NCBI GenBank assembly: GCA_030268105.1
Contig: BSDZ01000032.1
Location: 62,001-126,000 of the forward strand
Length of the DNA stretch: 64,000 nt
Reading direction: 5' to 3'
Source of the DNA: Volvox africanus
Taxonomy: Eukaryota > Chlorophyta > Chlorophyceae > Chlamydomonadales > Volvocaceae
The notes beneath the pieces were generated by a model. It saw nothing but the letters and a program-made list of their open reading frames with translations, was not told the DNA's origin and searched no databases. Shown here one piece after another: positions 31,901-42,300 of this stretch (positions are counted from its first letter, which is position 1; each line of letters starts with the position of its first letter). Made by a program: the position numbers and the translations under genes.

Positions 31901-33182
31901 GATACCTTGCTCAACTGAGGGATAACATTAGGGTTAAGTATCGGTGCCGTACCTACTTCCCTCCCGATCTCACTCCCTCCCTCCAGTGTGCCCTCCTTTT
32001 CCCCCTTCTCCCCCCCCTCGTTGTCGGCGAGCTACACCAACGGAATTGAAACGGGTACGTCATTATACGGGATCGAGTCTGAATGGGAAAAATGGTATGT
32101 AGATACCTTCGCGACTGCCATCATGACAGGCACCATCGCCACCGCCCAATGTAGGTAGAAAGGGAGGGAGGGAGGGCGGGAGGGAGGGCGGGAGGGAGAT
32201 TGGGTGGGCGGTCCGAAGGACGGAGGGAGGGAGGGAGAGAGGCCACCATTCCCACCATCGCCACCGCCGCCACCACGGCCACATACACCGTCACCGCTAC
32301 CGCCTTCACCACCGCCACCACGGCGACCGACGCCAAGACCGCCAACATCGCCTCCATCGCCGCCGTACCGCCATGTCCGCCCCCACAGCCATCATGGCCA
32401 CCAACGCTGTAAGTATCCTGGGGTATCTACGGGTAGTGCTCATTATTGGACCTTATACTGACATTTTTCGATTTGGCCTTTGCAGGCGGACACAACAGAG
32501 ATACACCAATGAAATGAAAACAGGTACGTAATAGTCCGGGATTTAGTCTCAATGGTGGCACCTGCATTTTGATACCTTGCTCAACTGAGGGATAAGATTA
32601 GGGTTAAGTATCGGTGCCGTACCTACTTCCCTCCCGATCTCACTCCCTCCCTCCAGTGTGCCCTCCTTTTCCCCCTTCTCCCCCCCCCTCGTTGTCGGCG
32701 AGCTACACCAACGGAATTGAAACGGGTACGTCATTATACGGGATCGAGTCTGAATGGGAAAAATGGTATGTAGATACCTTCGCGACTGCCATCATGACAG
32801 CCACCATCGCCACCGCCCAATGTAGGTAAAAAGGGAGGGAGGGAGGGCGGGAGGGAGATTGGGTGGGCGGTCCGAAGGACGGAGGGAGGGAGGGAGAGAG
32901 GCCACCATTCCCACCATCGCCACCGCCGCCACCACGGCCACATGCACCGTCACCGCTACCGCCTTCACCACCGCCACCACGGCGACCGACGCCAAGACCG
33001 CCAACATCGCCTCCATCGCCGCCGTACCGCCATGTCCGCCTCCACAGCCATCATGGCCACCAACGCTGTAAGTATCCTGGGGTATCTACGGGTAGTGCTC
33101 ATTATTGGACCTTATACTGACATTTTTCGATTTGGCCTTTGCTGGCGGACACAACAGAGATACACCAATGAAATGAAAACAG
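22751..33182 (+). CDS. Repetitive Thr/Ala/Pro-rich protein, array-1 exons
   Basis: Each basic cassette parses as exon A (151 nt, e.g. 29298-29448), intron 77 nt (GTAAGT to TTTGCAG), exon B (38 nt, 29526-29563), intron 133 nt (GTACGT to CCTCCAG), exon C (69 nt, 29697-29765), intron 75 nt (GTACGT to ATGACAG), then the next exon A at 29841. The exons sum to 258 nt, and phases (1 into A, 2 into B, 1 into C) close over the cassette. Exon A gives TATAFTTATTATDAKTANIA and PPCPPPQPSWPP; B gives RTQQRYTNEMKT; C gives CPPFPPSPPPSLSASYTNG. Thr/Ala/Pro richness suggests a mucin-like or wall glycoprotein, which is inference only. Some copies have damaged sites or off-frame C tracts. Confidence 0.5.
23381..23475 (+). 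repeat. G-rich insert in exon A (first of seven)
   Basis: Seven cassettes carry a block of GGGA and GGGC runs with a small hairpin (GGTCC GAA GGACG). It is flanked by near-copies of GCCACCATCGCCACCGCC, so it probably arose with a local duplication. Others: 25137-25231, 26348-26442, 28102-28196, 31490-31572, 32148-32242, 32819-32901. The first strand is a strong G-quadruplex candidate. It adds 128 bp in most copies, which breaks the exon-A frame unless a purine-rich intron of 83 nt (23388-23470, GTAGAA to GGAG) is removed. Confidence 0.85.
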
Positions 33183-33357
33183 GTACGTAATAGTCCGGGA
33201 TTTAGTCTCAATGGTGGCACCTGCATTTTGATACCTTGCTCAACTGAGGGATAACATTAGGGTTAAGTATCGATGCCGTACCTACTTCCCTCCCGATCTC
33301 ACTCCCTCCCTCCAGTGTGCCCTCTCTTTCTCCCTTCTCCCCCCCCCTCGTTGTTAG
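33145..33357 (+). other. Hybrid cassette joining array 1 to array 2
   Basis: The exon-B acceptor here is TTTGCTG instead of TTTGCAG. The following intron keeps the array-1 form TTAAGTATCG and the internal CCTCCAG, but ends in the array-2 form CGTTGTTAG followed directly by the first 69-nt exon. It therefore records the transition between the two cassette types. Confidence 0.8.
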
Positions 33358-36300
33358 GCATGATGGTGGTGCTTTGGTGGTGGCGGTGGTGGTGGCGATG
33401 GCGTTCGTGGAGTCGTCGGTGAAAAGGTAAGTATCGGTGCCGTACCTACTTCCCTCCCGATCTCACTCCCTCCCTCCCGTGTGCCCTCCTTTTCCCCCTT
33501 CTCCCCCCCCTCGTTGTTAGGCATGATGGTGGTGCTTTGGTGGTGGCGGTGGTGGTGGCGATGGCGTTCGTGGAGTCGTCGGTGAAAAGGTAAGTATCGG
33601 TGCCGTACCTACTTCCCTCCCGATCTCACTCCCTCCCTCCCGTGTGCCCTCCTTTTCCCCCTTCTCCCCCCCCCTCGTTGTTAGGCATGATGGTGGTGCT
33701 TTGGTGGTGGCGGTGGTGGTGGCGATGGCGTTCGTGGAGTCGTCGGTGAAAAGGTAAGTATCGGTGCCGTACATACTTCCCTCCCGATCTCACTCCCTCC
33801 CTCCCGTGTGCCCTCCTTTTCCCCCTTCTCCCCCCCCCTCGTTGTTAGGCATGATGGTGGTGCTTTGGTGGTGGCGGTGGTGGTGGCGATGGCGTTCGTG
33901 GAGTCGTCGGTGAAAAGGTAAGTATCGATGCCGTACCTACTTCCCTCCCGATCTCACTCCCTCCCTCCCGTGTGCCCTCCTTTTCCCCCTTCTCCCCCCC
34001 CCTCGTTGTTAGGCATGATGGTGGTGCTTTGGTGGTGGCGGTGGTGATGGCGATGGCGTTCGTGGAGTCGTCGGTGAAAAGGTAAGTATCGGTGCCGTAC
34101 CTACTTCCCTCCCGATCTCACTCCCTCCCTCCCGTGTGCCCTCCTTTTCCCCCTTCTCCCCCCCCCTCGTTGTTAGGCATGATGGTGGTGCTTTGGTGGT
34201 GGCGGTGGTGGTGGCGATGGCGTTCGTGGAGTCGTCGGTGAAAAGGTAAGTATCGGTGCCGTACCTACTTCCCTCCCGATCTCACTCCCTCCCTCCCGTG
34301 TGCCCTCCTTTTCCCCCTTCTCCCCCCCCCCTCGTTGTTAGGCATGATGGTGGTGCTTTGGTGGTGGCGGTGGTGGTGGCGATGGCGTTCGTGGAGTCGT
34401 CGGTGAAAAGGTAAGTATCGGTGCCGTACCTACTTCCCTCCCGATCTCACTCCCTCCCTCCCGTGTGCCCTCCTTTTCCCCCTTCTCCCCCCCCCTCGTT
34501 GTTAGGCATGATGGTGGTGCTTTGGTGGTGGCGGTGGTGATGGCGATGGCGTTCGTGGAGTCGTCGGTGAAAAGGTAAGTATCGGTGCCGTACCTACTTC
34601 CCTCCCGATCTCACTCCCTCCCTCCCGTGTGCCCTCCTTTTCCCCCTTCTCCCCCCCCCTCGTTGTTAGGCATGATGGTGGTGCTTTGGTGGTGGCGGTG
34701 GTGATGGCGATGGCGTTCGTGGAGTCGTCGGTGAAAAGGTAAGTATCGGTGCCGTACCTACTTCCCTCCCGATCTCACTCCCTCCCTCCCGTGTGCCCTC
34801 CTTTTCCCCCTTCTCCCCCCCCCTCGTTGTTAGGCATGATGGTGGTGCTTTGGTGGTGGCGGTGGTGATGGCGATGGCGTTCGTGGAGTCGTCGGTGAAA
34901 AGGTAAGTATCGGTGCCGTACCTACTTCCCTCCCGATCTCACTCCCTCCCTCCCGTGTGCCCTCCTTTTCCCCCTTCTCCCCCCCCCTCGTTGTTAGGCA
35001 TGATGGTGGTGCTTTGGTGGTGGCGGTGGTGATGGCGATGGCGTTCGTGGAGTCGTCGGTGAAAAGGTAAGTATCGGTGCCGTACCTACTTCCCTCCCGA
35101 TCTCACTCCCTCCCTCCCGTGTGCCCTCCTTTTCCCCCTTCTCCCCCCCCCTCGTTGTTAGGCATGATGGTGGTGCTTTGGTGGTGGCGGTGGTGATGGC
35201 GATGGCGTTCGTGGAGTCGTCGGTGAAAAGGTAAGTATCGGTGCCGTACCTACTTCCCTCCCGATCTCACTCCCTCCCTCCCGTGTGCCCTCCTTTTCCC
35301 CCTTCTCCCCCCCCCTCGTTGTTAGGCATGATGGTGGTGCTTTGGTGGTGGCGGTGGTGATGGCGATGGCGTTCGTGGAGTCGTCGGTGAAAAGGTAAGT
35401 ATCGGTGCCGTACATACTTCCCTCCCGATCTCACTCCCTCCCTCCCGTGTGCCCTCCTTTTCCCCCTTCTCCCCCCCCCTCGTTGTTAGGCATGATGGTG
35501 GTGCTTTGGTGGTGGCGGTGGTGGTGGCGATGGCGTTCGTGGAGTCGTCGGTGAAAAGGTAAGTATCGGTGCCGTACCTACTTCCCTCCCGATCTCACTC
35601 CCTCCCTCCCGTGTGCCCTCCTTTTCCCCCTTCTCCCCCCCCCTCGTTGTTAGGCATGATGGTGGTGCTTTGGTGGTGGCGGTGGTGGTGGCGATGGCGT
35701 TCGTGGAGTCGTCGTTGAAAAGGTAAGTATCGGTGCCGTACCTACTTCCCTCCCGATCTCACTCCCTCCCTCCCGTGTGCCCTCCTTTTCCCCCTTCTCC
35801 CCCCCCCTCGTTGTTAGGCATGATGGTGGTGCTTTGGTGGTGGCGGTGGTGGTGGCGATGGCGTTCGTGGAGTCGTCGGTGAAAAGGTAAGTATCGGTGC
35901 CGTACCTACTTCCCTCCCGATCTCACTCCCTCCCTCCCGTGTGCCCTCCTTTTCCCCCTTCTCCCCCCCCCCTCGTTGTTAGGCATGATGGTGGTGCTTT
36001 GGTGGTGGCGGTGGTGATGGCGATGGCGTTCGTGGAGTCGTCGGTGAAAAGGTAAGTATCGGTGCCGTACCTACTTCCCTCCCGATCTCACTCCCTCCCT
36101 CCCGTGTGCCCTCCTTTTCCCCCTTCTCCCCCCCCCTCGTTGTTAGGCATGATGGTGGTGCTTTGGTGGTGGCGGTGGTGATGGCGATGGCGTTCGTGGA
36201 GTCGTCGGTGAAAAGGTAAGTATCGGTGCCGTACCTACTTCCCTCCCGATCTCACTCCCTCCCTCCCGTGTGCCCTCCTTTTCCCCCTTCTCCCCCCCCC

Positions 36301-39300
36301 TCGTTGTTAGGCATGATGGTGGTGCTTTGGTGGTGGCGGTGGTGGTGGCGATGGCGTTCGTGGAGTCGTCGGTGAAAAGGTAAGTATCGGTGCCGTACCT
36401 ACTTCCCTCCCGATCTCACTCCCTCCCTCCCGTGTGCCCTCCTTTTCCCCCTTCTCCCCCCCCCTCGTTGTTAGGCATGATGGTGGTGCTTTGGTGGTGG
36501 CGGTGGTGGTGGCGATGGCGTTCGTGGAGTCGTCGGTGAAAAGGTAAGTATCGGTGCCGTACCTACTTCCCTCCCGATCTCACTCCCTCCCTCCCGTGTG
36601 CCCTCCTTTTCCCCCTTCTCCCCCCCCCTCGTTGTTAGGCATGATGGTGGTGCTTTGGTGGTGGCGGTGGTGATGGCGATGGCGTTCGTGGAGTCGTCGG
36701 TGAAAAGGTAAGTATCGGTGCCGTACCTACTTCCCTCCCGATCTCACTCCCTCCCTCCCGTGTGCCCTCCTTTTCCCCCTTCTCCCCCCCCCTCGTTGTT
36801 AGGCATGATGGTGGTGCTTTGGTGGTGGCGGTGGTGGTGGCGATGGCGTTCGTGGAGTCGTCGGTGAAAAGGTAAGTATCGGTGCCGTACCTACTTCCCT
36901 CCCGATCTCACTCCCTCCCTCCCGTGTGCCCTCCTTTTCCCCCTTCTCCCCCCCCCCTCGTTTTTAGGCATGATGGTGGTGCTTTGGTGGTGGCGTTGGT
37001 GGTGGCGATGGCGTTCGTGGAGTCGTCGGTGAAAAGGTAAGTATCGGTGCCGTACCTACTTCCCTCCCGATCTCACTCCCTCCCTCCCGTGTGCCCTCCT
37101 TTTCCCCCTTCTCCCCCCCCCTCGTTGTTAGGCATGATGGTGGTGCTTTGGTGGTGGCGGTGGTGATGGCGATGGCGTTCGTGGAGTCGTCGGTGAAAAG
37201 GTAAGTATCGGTGCCGTACCTACTTCCCTCCCGATCTCACTCCCTCCCTCCCGTGTGCCCTTCTTTTCCCCCTTCTCCCCCCCCCTCGTTTTTAGGCATG
37301 ATGGTGGTGCTTTGGTGGTGGCGGTGGTGGTGGCGATGGCGTTCGTGGAGTCGTCGGTGAAAAGGTAAGTATCGGTGCCGTACCTACTTCCCTCCCGATC
37401 TCACTCCCTCCCTCCCGTGTGCCCTCCTTTTCCCCCTTCTCCCCCCCCCTCGTTGTTAGGCATGATGGTGGTGCTTTGGTGGTGGCGGTGGTGATGGCGA
37501 TGGCGTTCGTGGAGTCGTCGGTGAAAAGGTAAGTATCGGTGCCGTACCTACTTCCCTCCCGATCTCACTCCCTCCCTCCCGTGTGCCCTCCTTTTCCCCC
37601 TTCTCCCCCCCCCTCGTTGTTAGGCATGATGGTGGTGCTTTGGTGGTGGCGGTGGTGATGGCGATGGCGTTCGTGGAGTCGTCGGTGAAAAGGTAAGTAT
37701 CGGTGCCGTACCTACTTCCCTCCCGATCTCACTCCCTCCCTCCCGTGTGCCCTCCTTTTCCCCCTTCTCCCCCCCCCTCGTTGTTAGGCATGATGGTGGT
37801 GCTTTGGTGGTGGCGGTGGTGGTGGCGATGGCGTTCGTGGAGTCGTCGGTGAAAAGGTAAGTATCGGTGCCGTACCTACTTCCCTCCCGATCTCACTCCC
37901 TCCCTCCCGTGTGCCCTCCTTTTCCCCCTTCTCCCCCCCCCTCGTTGTTAGGCATGATGGTGGTGCTTTGGTGGTGGCGGTGGTGGTGGCGATGGCGTTC
38001 GTGGAGTCGTCGGTGAAAAGGTAAGTATCGGTGCCGTACCTACTTCCCTCCCGATCTCACTCCCTCCCTCCCGTGTGCCCTCCTTTTCCCCCTTCTCCCC
38101 CCCCCTCGTTGTTAGGCATGATGGTGGTGCTTTGGTGGTGGCGGTGGTGATGGCGATGGCGTTCGTGGAGTCGTCGGTGAAAAGGTAAGTATCGGTGCCG
38201 TACCTACTTCCCTCCCGATCTCACTCCCTCCCTCCCGTGTGCCCTCCTTTTCCCCCTTCTCCCCCCCCCCTCGTTGTTAGGCATGATGGTGGTGCTTTGG
38301 TGGTGGCGATGGTGGTGGCGATGGCGTTCGTGGAGTCGTCGGTGAAAAGGTAAGTATCGGTGCCGTACCTACTTCCCTCCCGATCTCACTCCCTCCCTCC
38401 CGTGTGCCCTCCTTTTCCCCCTTCTCCCCCCCCCTCGTTGTTAGGCATGATGGTGGTGCTTTGGTGGTGGCGGTGGTGGTGGCGATGGCGTTCGTGGAGT
38501 CGTCGGTGAAAAGGTAAGTATCGGTGCCGTACCTACTTCCCTCCCGATCTCACTCCCTCCCTCCCGTGTGCCCTCCTTTTCCCCCTTCTCCCCCCCCCTC
38601 GTTGTTAGGCATGATGGTGGTGCTTTGGTGGTGGCGGTGGTGATGGCGATGGCGTTCGTGGAGTCGTCGGTGAAAAGGTAAGTATCGGTGCCGTACCTAC
38701 TTCCCTCCCGATCTCACTCCCTCCCTCCCGTGTGCCCTCCTTTTCCCCCTTCTCCCCCCCCCTCGTTGTTAGGCATGATGGTGGTGCTTTGGTGGTGGCG
38801 GTGGTGATGGCGATGGCGTTCGTGGAGTCGTCGGTGAAAAGGTAAGTATCGGTGCCGTACCTACTTCCCTCCCGATCTCACTCCCTCCCTCCCGTGTGCC
38901 CTCCTTTTCCCCCTTCTCCCCCCCCCTCGTTGTTAGGCATGATGGTGGTGCTTTGGTGGTGGCGGTGGTGGTGGCGATGGCGTTCGTGGAGTCGTCGGTG
39001 AAAAGGTAAGTATCGGTGCCGTACCTACTTCCCTCCCGATCTCACTCCCTCCCTCCCGTGTGCCCTCCTTTTCCCCCTTCTCCCCCCCCCCTCGTTGTTA
39101 GGCATGATGGTGGTGCTTTGGTGGTGGCGGTGGTGGTGGCGATGGCGTTCGTGGAGTCGTCGGTGAAAAGGTAAGTATCGGTGCCGTACCTACTTCCCTC
39201 CCGATCTCACTCCCTCCCTCCCGTGTGCCCTCCTTTTCCCCCTTCTCCCCCCCCCTCGTTGTTAGGCATGATGGTGGTGCTTTGGTGGTGGCGGTGGTGA

Positions 39301-42300
39301 TGGCGATGGCGTTCGTGGAGTCGTCGGTGAAAAGGTAAGTATCGGTGCCGTACCTACTTCCCTCCCGATCTCACTCCCTCCCTCCCGTGTGCCCTCCTTT
39401 TCCCCCTTCTCCCCCCCCCCTCGTTGTTAGGCATGATGGTGGTGCTTTGGTGGTGGCGATGGTGGTGGCGATGGCGTTCGTGGAGTCGTCGGTGAAAAGG
39501 TAAGTATCGGTGCCGTACCTACTTCCCTCCCGATCTCACTCCCTCCCTCCCGTGTGCCCTCCTTTTCCCCCTTCTCCCCCCCCCTCGTTGTTAGGCATGA
39601 TGGTGGTGCTTTGGTGGTGGCGGTGGTGATGGCGATGGCGTTCGTGGAGTCGTCGGTGAAAAGGTAAGTATCGGTGCCGTACCTACTTCCCTCCCGATCT
39701 CACTCCCTCCCTCCCGTGTGCCCTCCTTTTCCCCCTTCTCCCCCCCCCTCGTTGTTAGGCATGATGGTGGTGCTTTGGTGGTGGCGGTGGTGGTGGCGAT
39801 GGCGTTCGTGGAGTCGTCGGTGAAAAGGTAAGTATCGGTGCCGTACCTACTTCCCTCCCGATCTCACTCCCTCCCTCCCGTGTGCCCTCCTTTTCCCCCT
39901 TCTCCCCCCCCCCTCGTTGTTAGGCATGATGGTGGTGCTTTGGTGGTGGCGGTGGTGATGGCGATGGCGTTCGTGGAGTCGTCGGTGAAAAGGTAAGTAT
40001 CGGTGCCGTACCTACTTCCCTCCCGATCTCACTCCCTCCCTCCCGTGTGCCCTCCTTTTCCCCCTTCTCCCCCCCCCTCGTTGTTAGGCATGATGGTGGT
40101 GCTTTGGTGGTGGCGGTGGTGGTGGCGATGGCGTTCGTGGAGTCGTCGGTGAAAAGGTAAGTATCGGTGCCGTACCTACTTCCCTCCCGATCTCACTCCC
40201 TCCCTCCCGTGTGCCCTCCTTTTCCCCCTTCTCCCCCCCCCTCGTTGTTAGGCATGATGGTGGTGCTTTGGTGGTGGCGGTGGTGATGGCGATGGCGTTC
40301 GTGGAGTCGTCGGTGAAAAGGTAAGTATCGGTGCCGTACCTACTTCCCTCCCGATCTCACTCCCTCCCTCCCGTGTGCCCTCCTTTTCCCCCTTCTCCCC
40401 CCCCCTCGTTGTTAGGCATGATGGTGGTGCTTTGGTGGTGGCGGTGGTGGTGGCGATGGCGTTCGTGGAGTCGTCGGTGAAAAGGTAAGTATCGGTGCCG
40501 TACCTACTTCCCTCCCGATCTCACTCCCTCCCTCCCGTGTGCCCTCCTTTTCCCCCTTCTCCCCCCCCCTCGTTGTTAGGCATGATGGTGGTGCTTTGGT
40601 GGTGGCGGTGGTGATGGCGATGGCGTTCGTGGAGTCGTCGGTGAAAAGGTAAGTATCGGTGCCGTACCTACTTCCCTCCCGATCTCACTCCCTCCCTCCC
40701 GTGTGCCCTCCTTTTCCCCCTTCTCCCCCCCCCTCGTTGTTAGGCATGATGGTGGTGCTTTGGTGGTGGCGGTGGTGATGGCGATGGCGTTCGTGGAGTC
40801 GTCGGTGAAAAGGTAAGTATCGGTGCCGTACCTACTTCCCTCCCGATCTCACTCCCTCCCTCCCGTGTGCCCTTCTTTTCCCCCTTCTCCCCCCCCCTCG
40901 TTTTTAGGCATGATGGTGGTGCTTTGGTGGTGGCGGTGGTGGTGGCGATGGCGTTCGTGGAGTCGTCGGTGAAAAGGTAAGTATCGGTGCCGTACCTACT
41001 TCCCTCCCGATCTCACTCCCTCCCTCCCGTGTGCCCTCCTTTTCCCCCTTCTCCCCCCCCCTCGTTGTTAGGCATGATGGTGGTGCTTTGGTGGTGGCGG
41101 TGGTGATGGCGATGGCGTTCGTGGAGTCGTCGGTGAAAAGGTAAGTATCGGTGCCGTACCTACTTCCCTCCCGATCTCACTCCCTCCCTCCCGTGTGCCC
41201 TCCTTTTCCCCCTTCTCCCCCCCCCTCGTTGTTAGGCATGATGGTGGTGCTTTGGTGGTGGCGGTGGTGATGGCGATGGCGTTCGTGGAGTCGTCGGTGA
41301 AAAGGTAAGTATCGGTGCCGTACCTACTTCCCTCCCGATCTCACTCCCTCCCTCCCGTGTGCCCTCCTTTTCCCCCTTCTCCCCCCCCCTCGTTGTTAGG
41401 CATGATGGTGGTGCTTTGGTGGTGGCGGTGGTGGTGGCGATGGCGTTCGTGGAGTCGTCGGTGAAAAGGTAAGTATCGGTGCCGTACCTACTTCCCTCCC
41501 GATCTCACTCCCTCCCTCCCGTGTGCCCTCCTTTTCCCCCTTCTCCCCCCCCCCTCGTTGTTAGGCATGATGGTGGTGCTTTGGTGGTGGCGGTGGTGGT
41601 GGCGATGGCGTTCGTGGAGTCGTCGGTGAAAAGGTAAGTATCGGTGCCGTACCTACTTCCCTCCCGATCTCACTCCCTCCCTCCCGTGTGCCCTCCTTTT
41701 CCCCCTTCTCCCCCCCCCTCGTTGTTAGGCATGATGGTGGTGCTTTGGTGGTGGCGGTGGTGATGGCGATGGCGTTCGTGGAGTCGTCGGTGAAAAGGTA
41801 AGTATCGGTGCCGTACCTACTTCCCTCCCGATCTCACTCCCTCCCTCCCGTGTGCCCTCCTTTTCCCCCTTCTCCCCCCCCCCTCGTTGTTAGGCATGAT
41901 GGTGGTGCTTTGGTGGTGGCGATGGTGGTGGCGATGGCGTTCGTGGAGTCGTCGGTGAAAAGGTAAGTATCGGTGCCGTACCTACTTCCCTCCCGATCTC
42001 ACTCCCTCCCTCCCGTGTGCCCTCCTTTTCCCCCTTCTCCCCCCCCCCCTCGTTGTTAGGCATGATGGTGGTGCTTTGGTGGTGGCGGTGGTGATGGCGA
42101 TGGCGTTCGTGGAGTCGTCGGTGAAAAGGTAAGTATCGGTGCCGTACCTACTTCCCTCCCGATCTCACTCCCTCCCTCCCGTGTGCCCTCCTTTTCCCCC
42201 TTCTCCCCCCCCCTCGTTGTTAGGCATGATGGTGGTGCTTTGGTGGTGGCGGTGGTGATGGCGATGGCGTTCGTGGAGTCGTCGGTGAAAAGGTAAGTAT

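Larger units (their letters stand above)
22751..33357 (+). repeat. Array 1: 18 cassettes of 540-672 bp
   Basis: Direct tandem repeats. Exon-B starts mark the copies: 23048, 23719, 24259, 24803, 25475, 26015, 26686, 27229, 27769, 28440, 28983, 29526, 30069, 30612, 31156, 31816, 32486, 33145. Three size classes occur: 543-544 (basic), 540 (a 3-nt shorter pyrimidine exon) and 659-672 (a G-rich insert of 116-128 bp). Copies are nearly identical, with indels concentrated in C tracts and GGGA runs. Blocks of 3 cassettes recur (1,754 bp apart at 26078 and 27832), as expected from unequal crossing-over. Confidence 0.97.

Noticed and set aside
33517..33774. Minus-strand Thr-rich frames across array 2
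   Set aside because: The minus strand has no GT-AG pair in the unit, and the frame does not persist from cassette to cassette. The plus strand has both.
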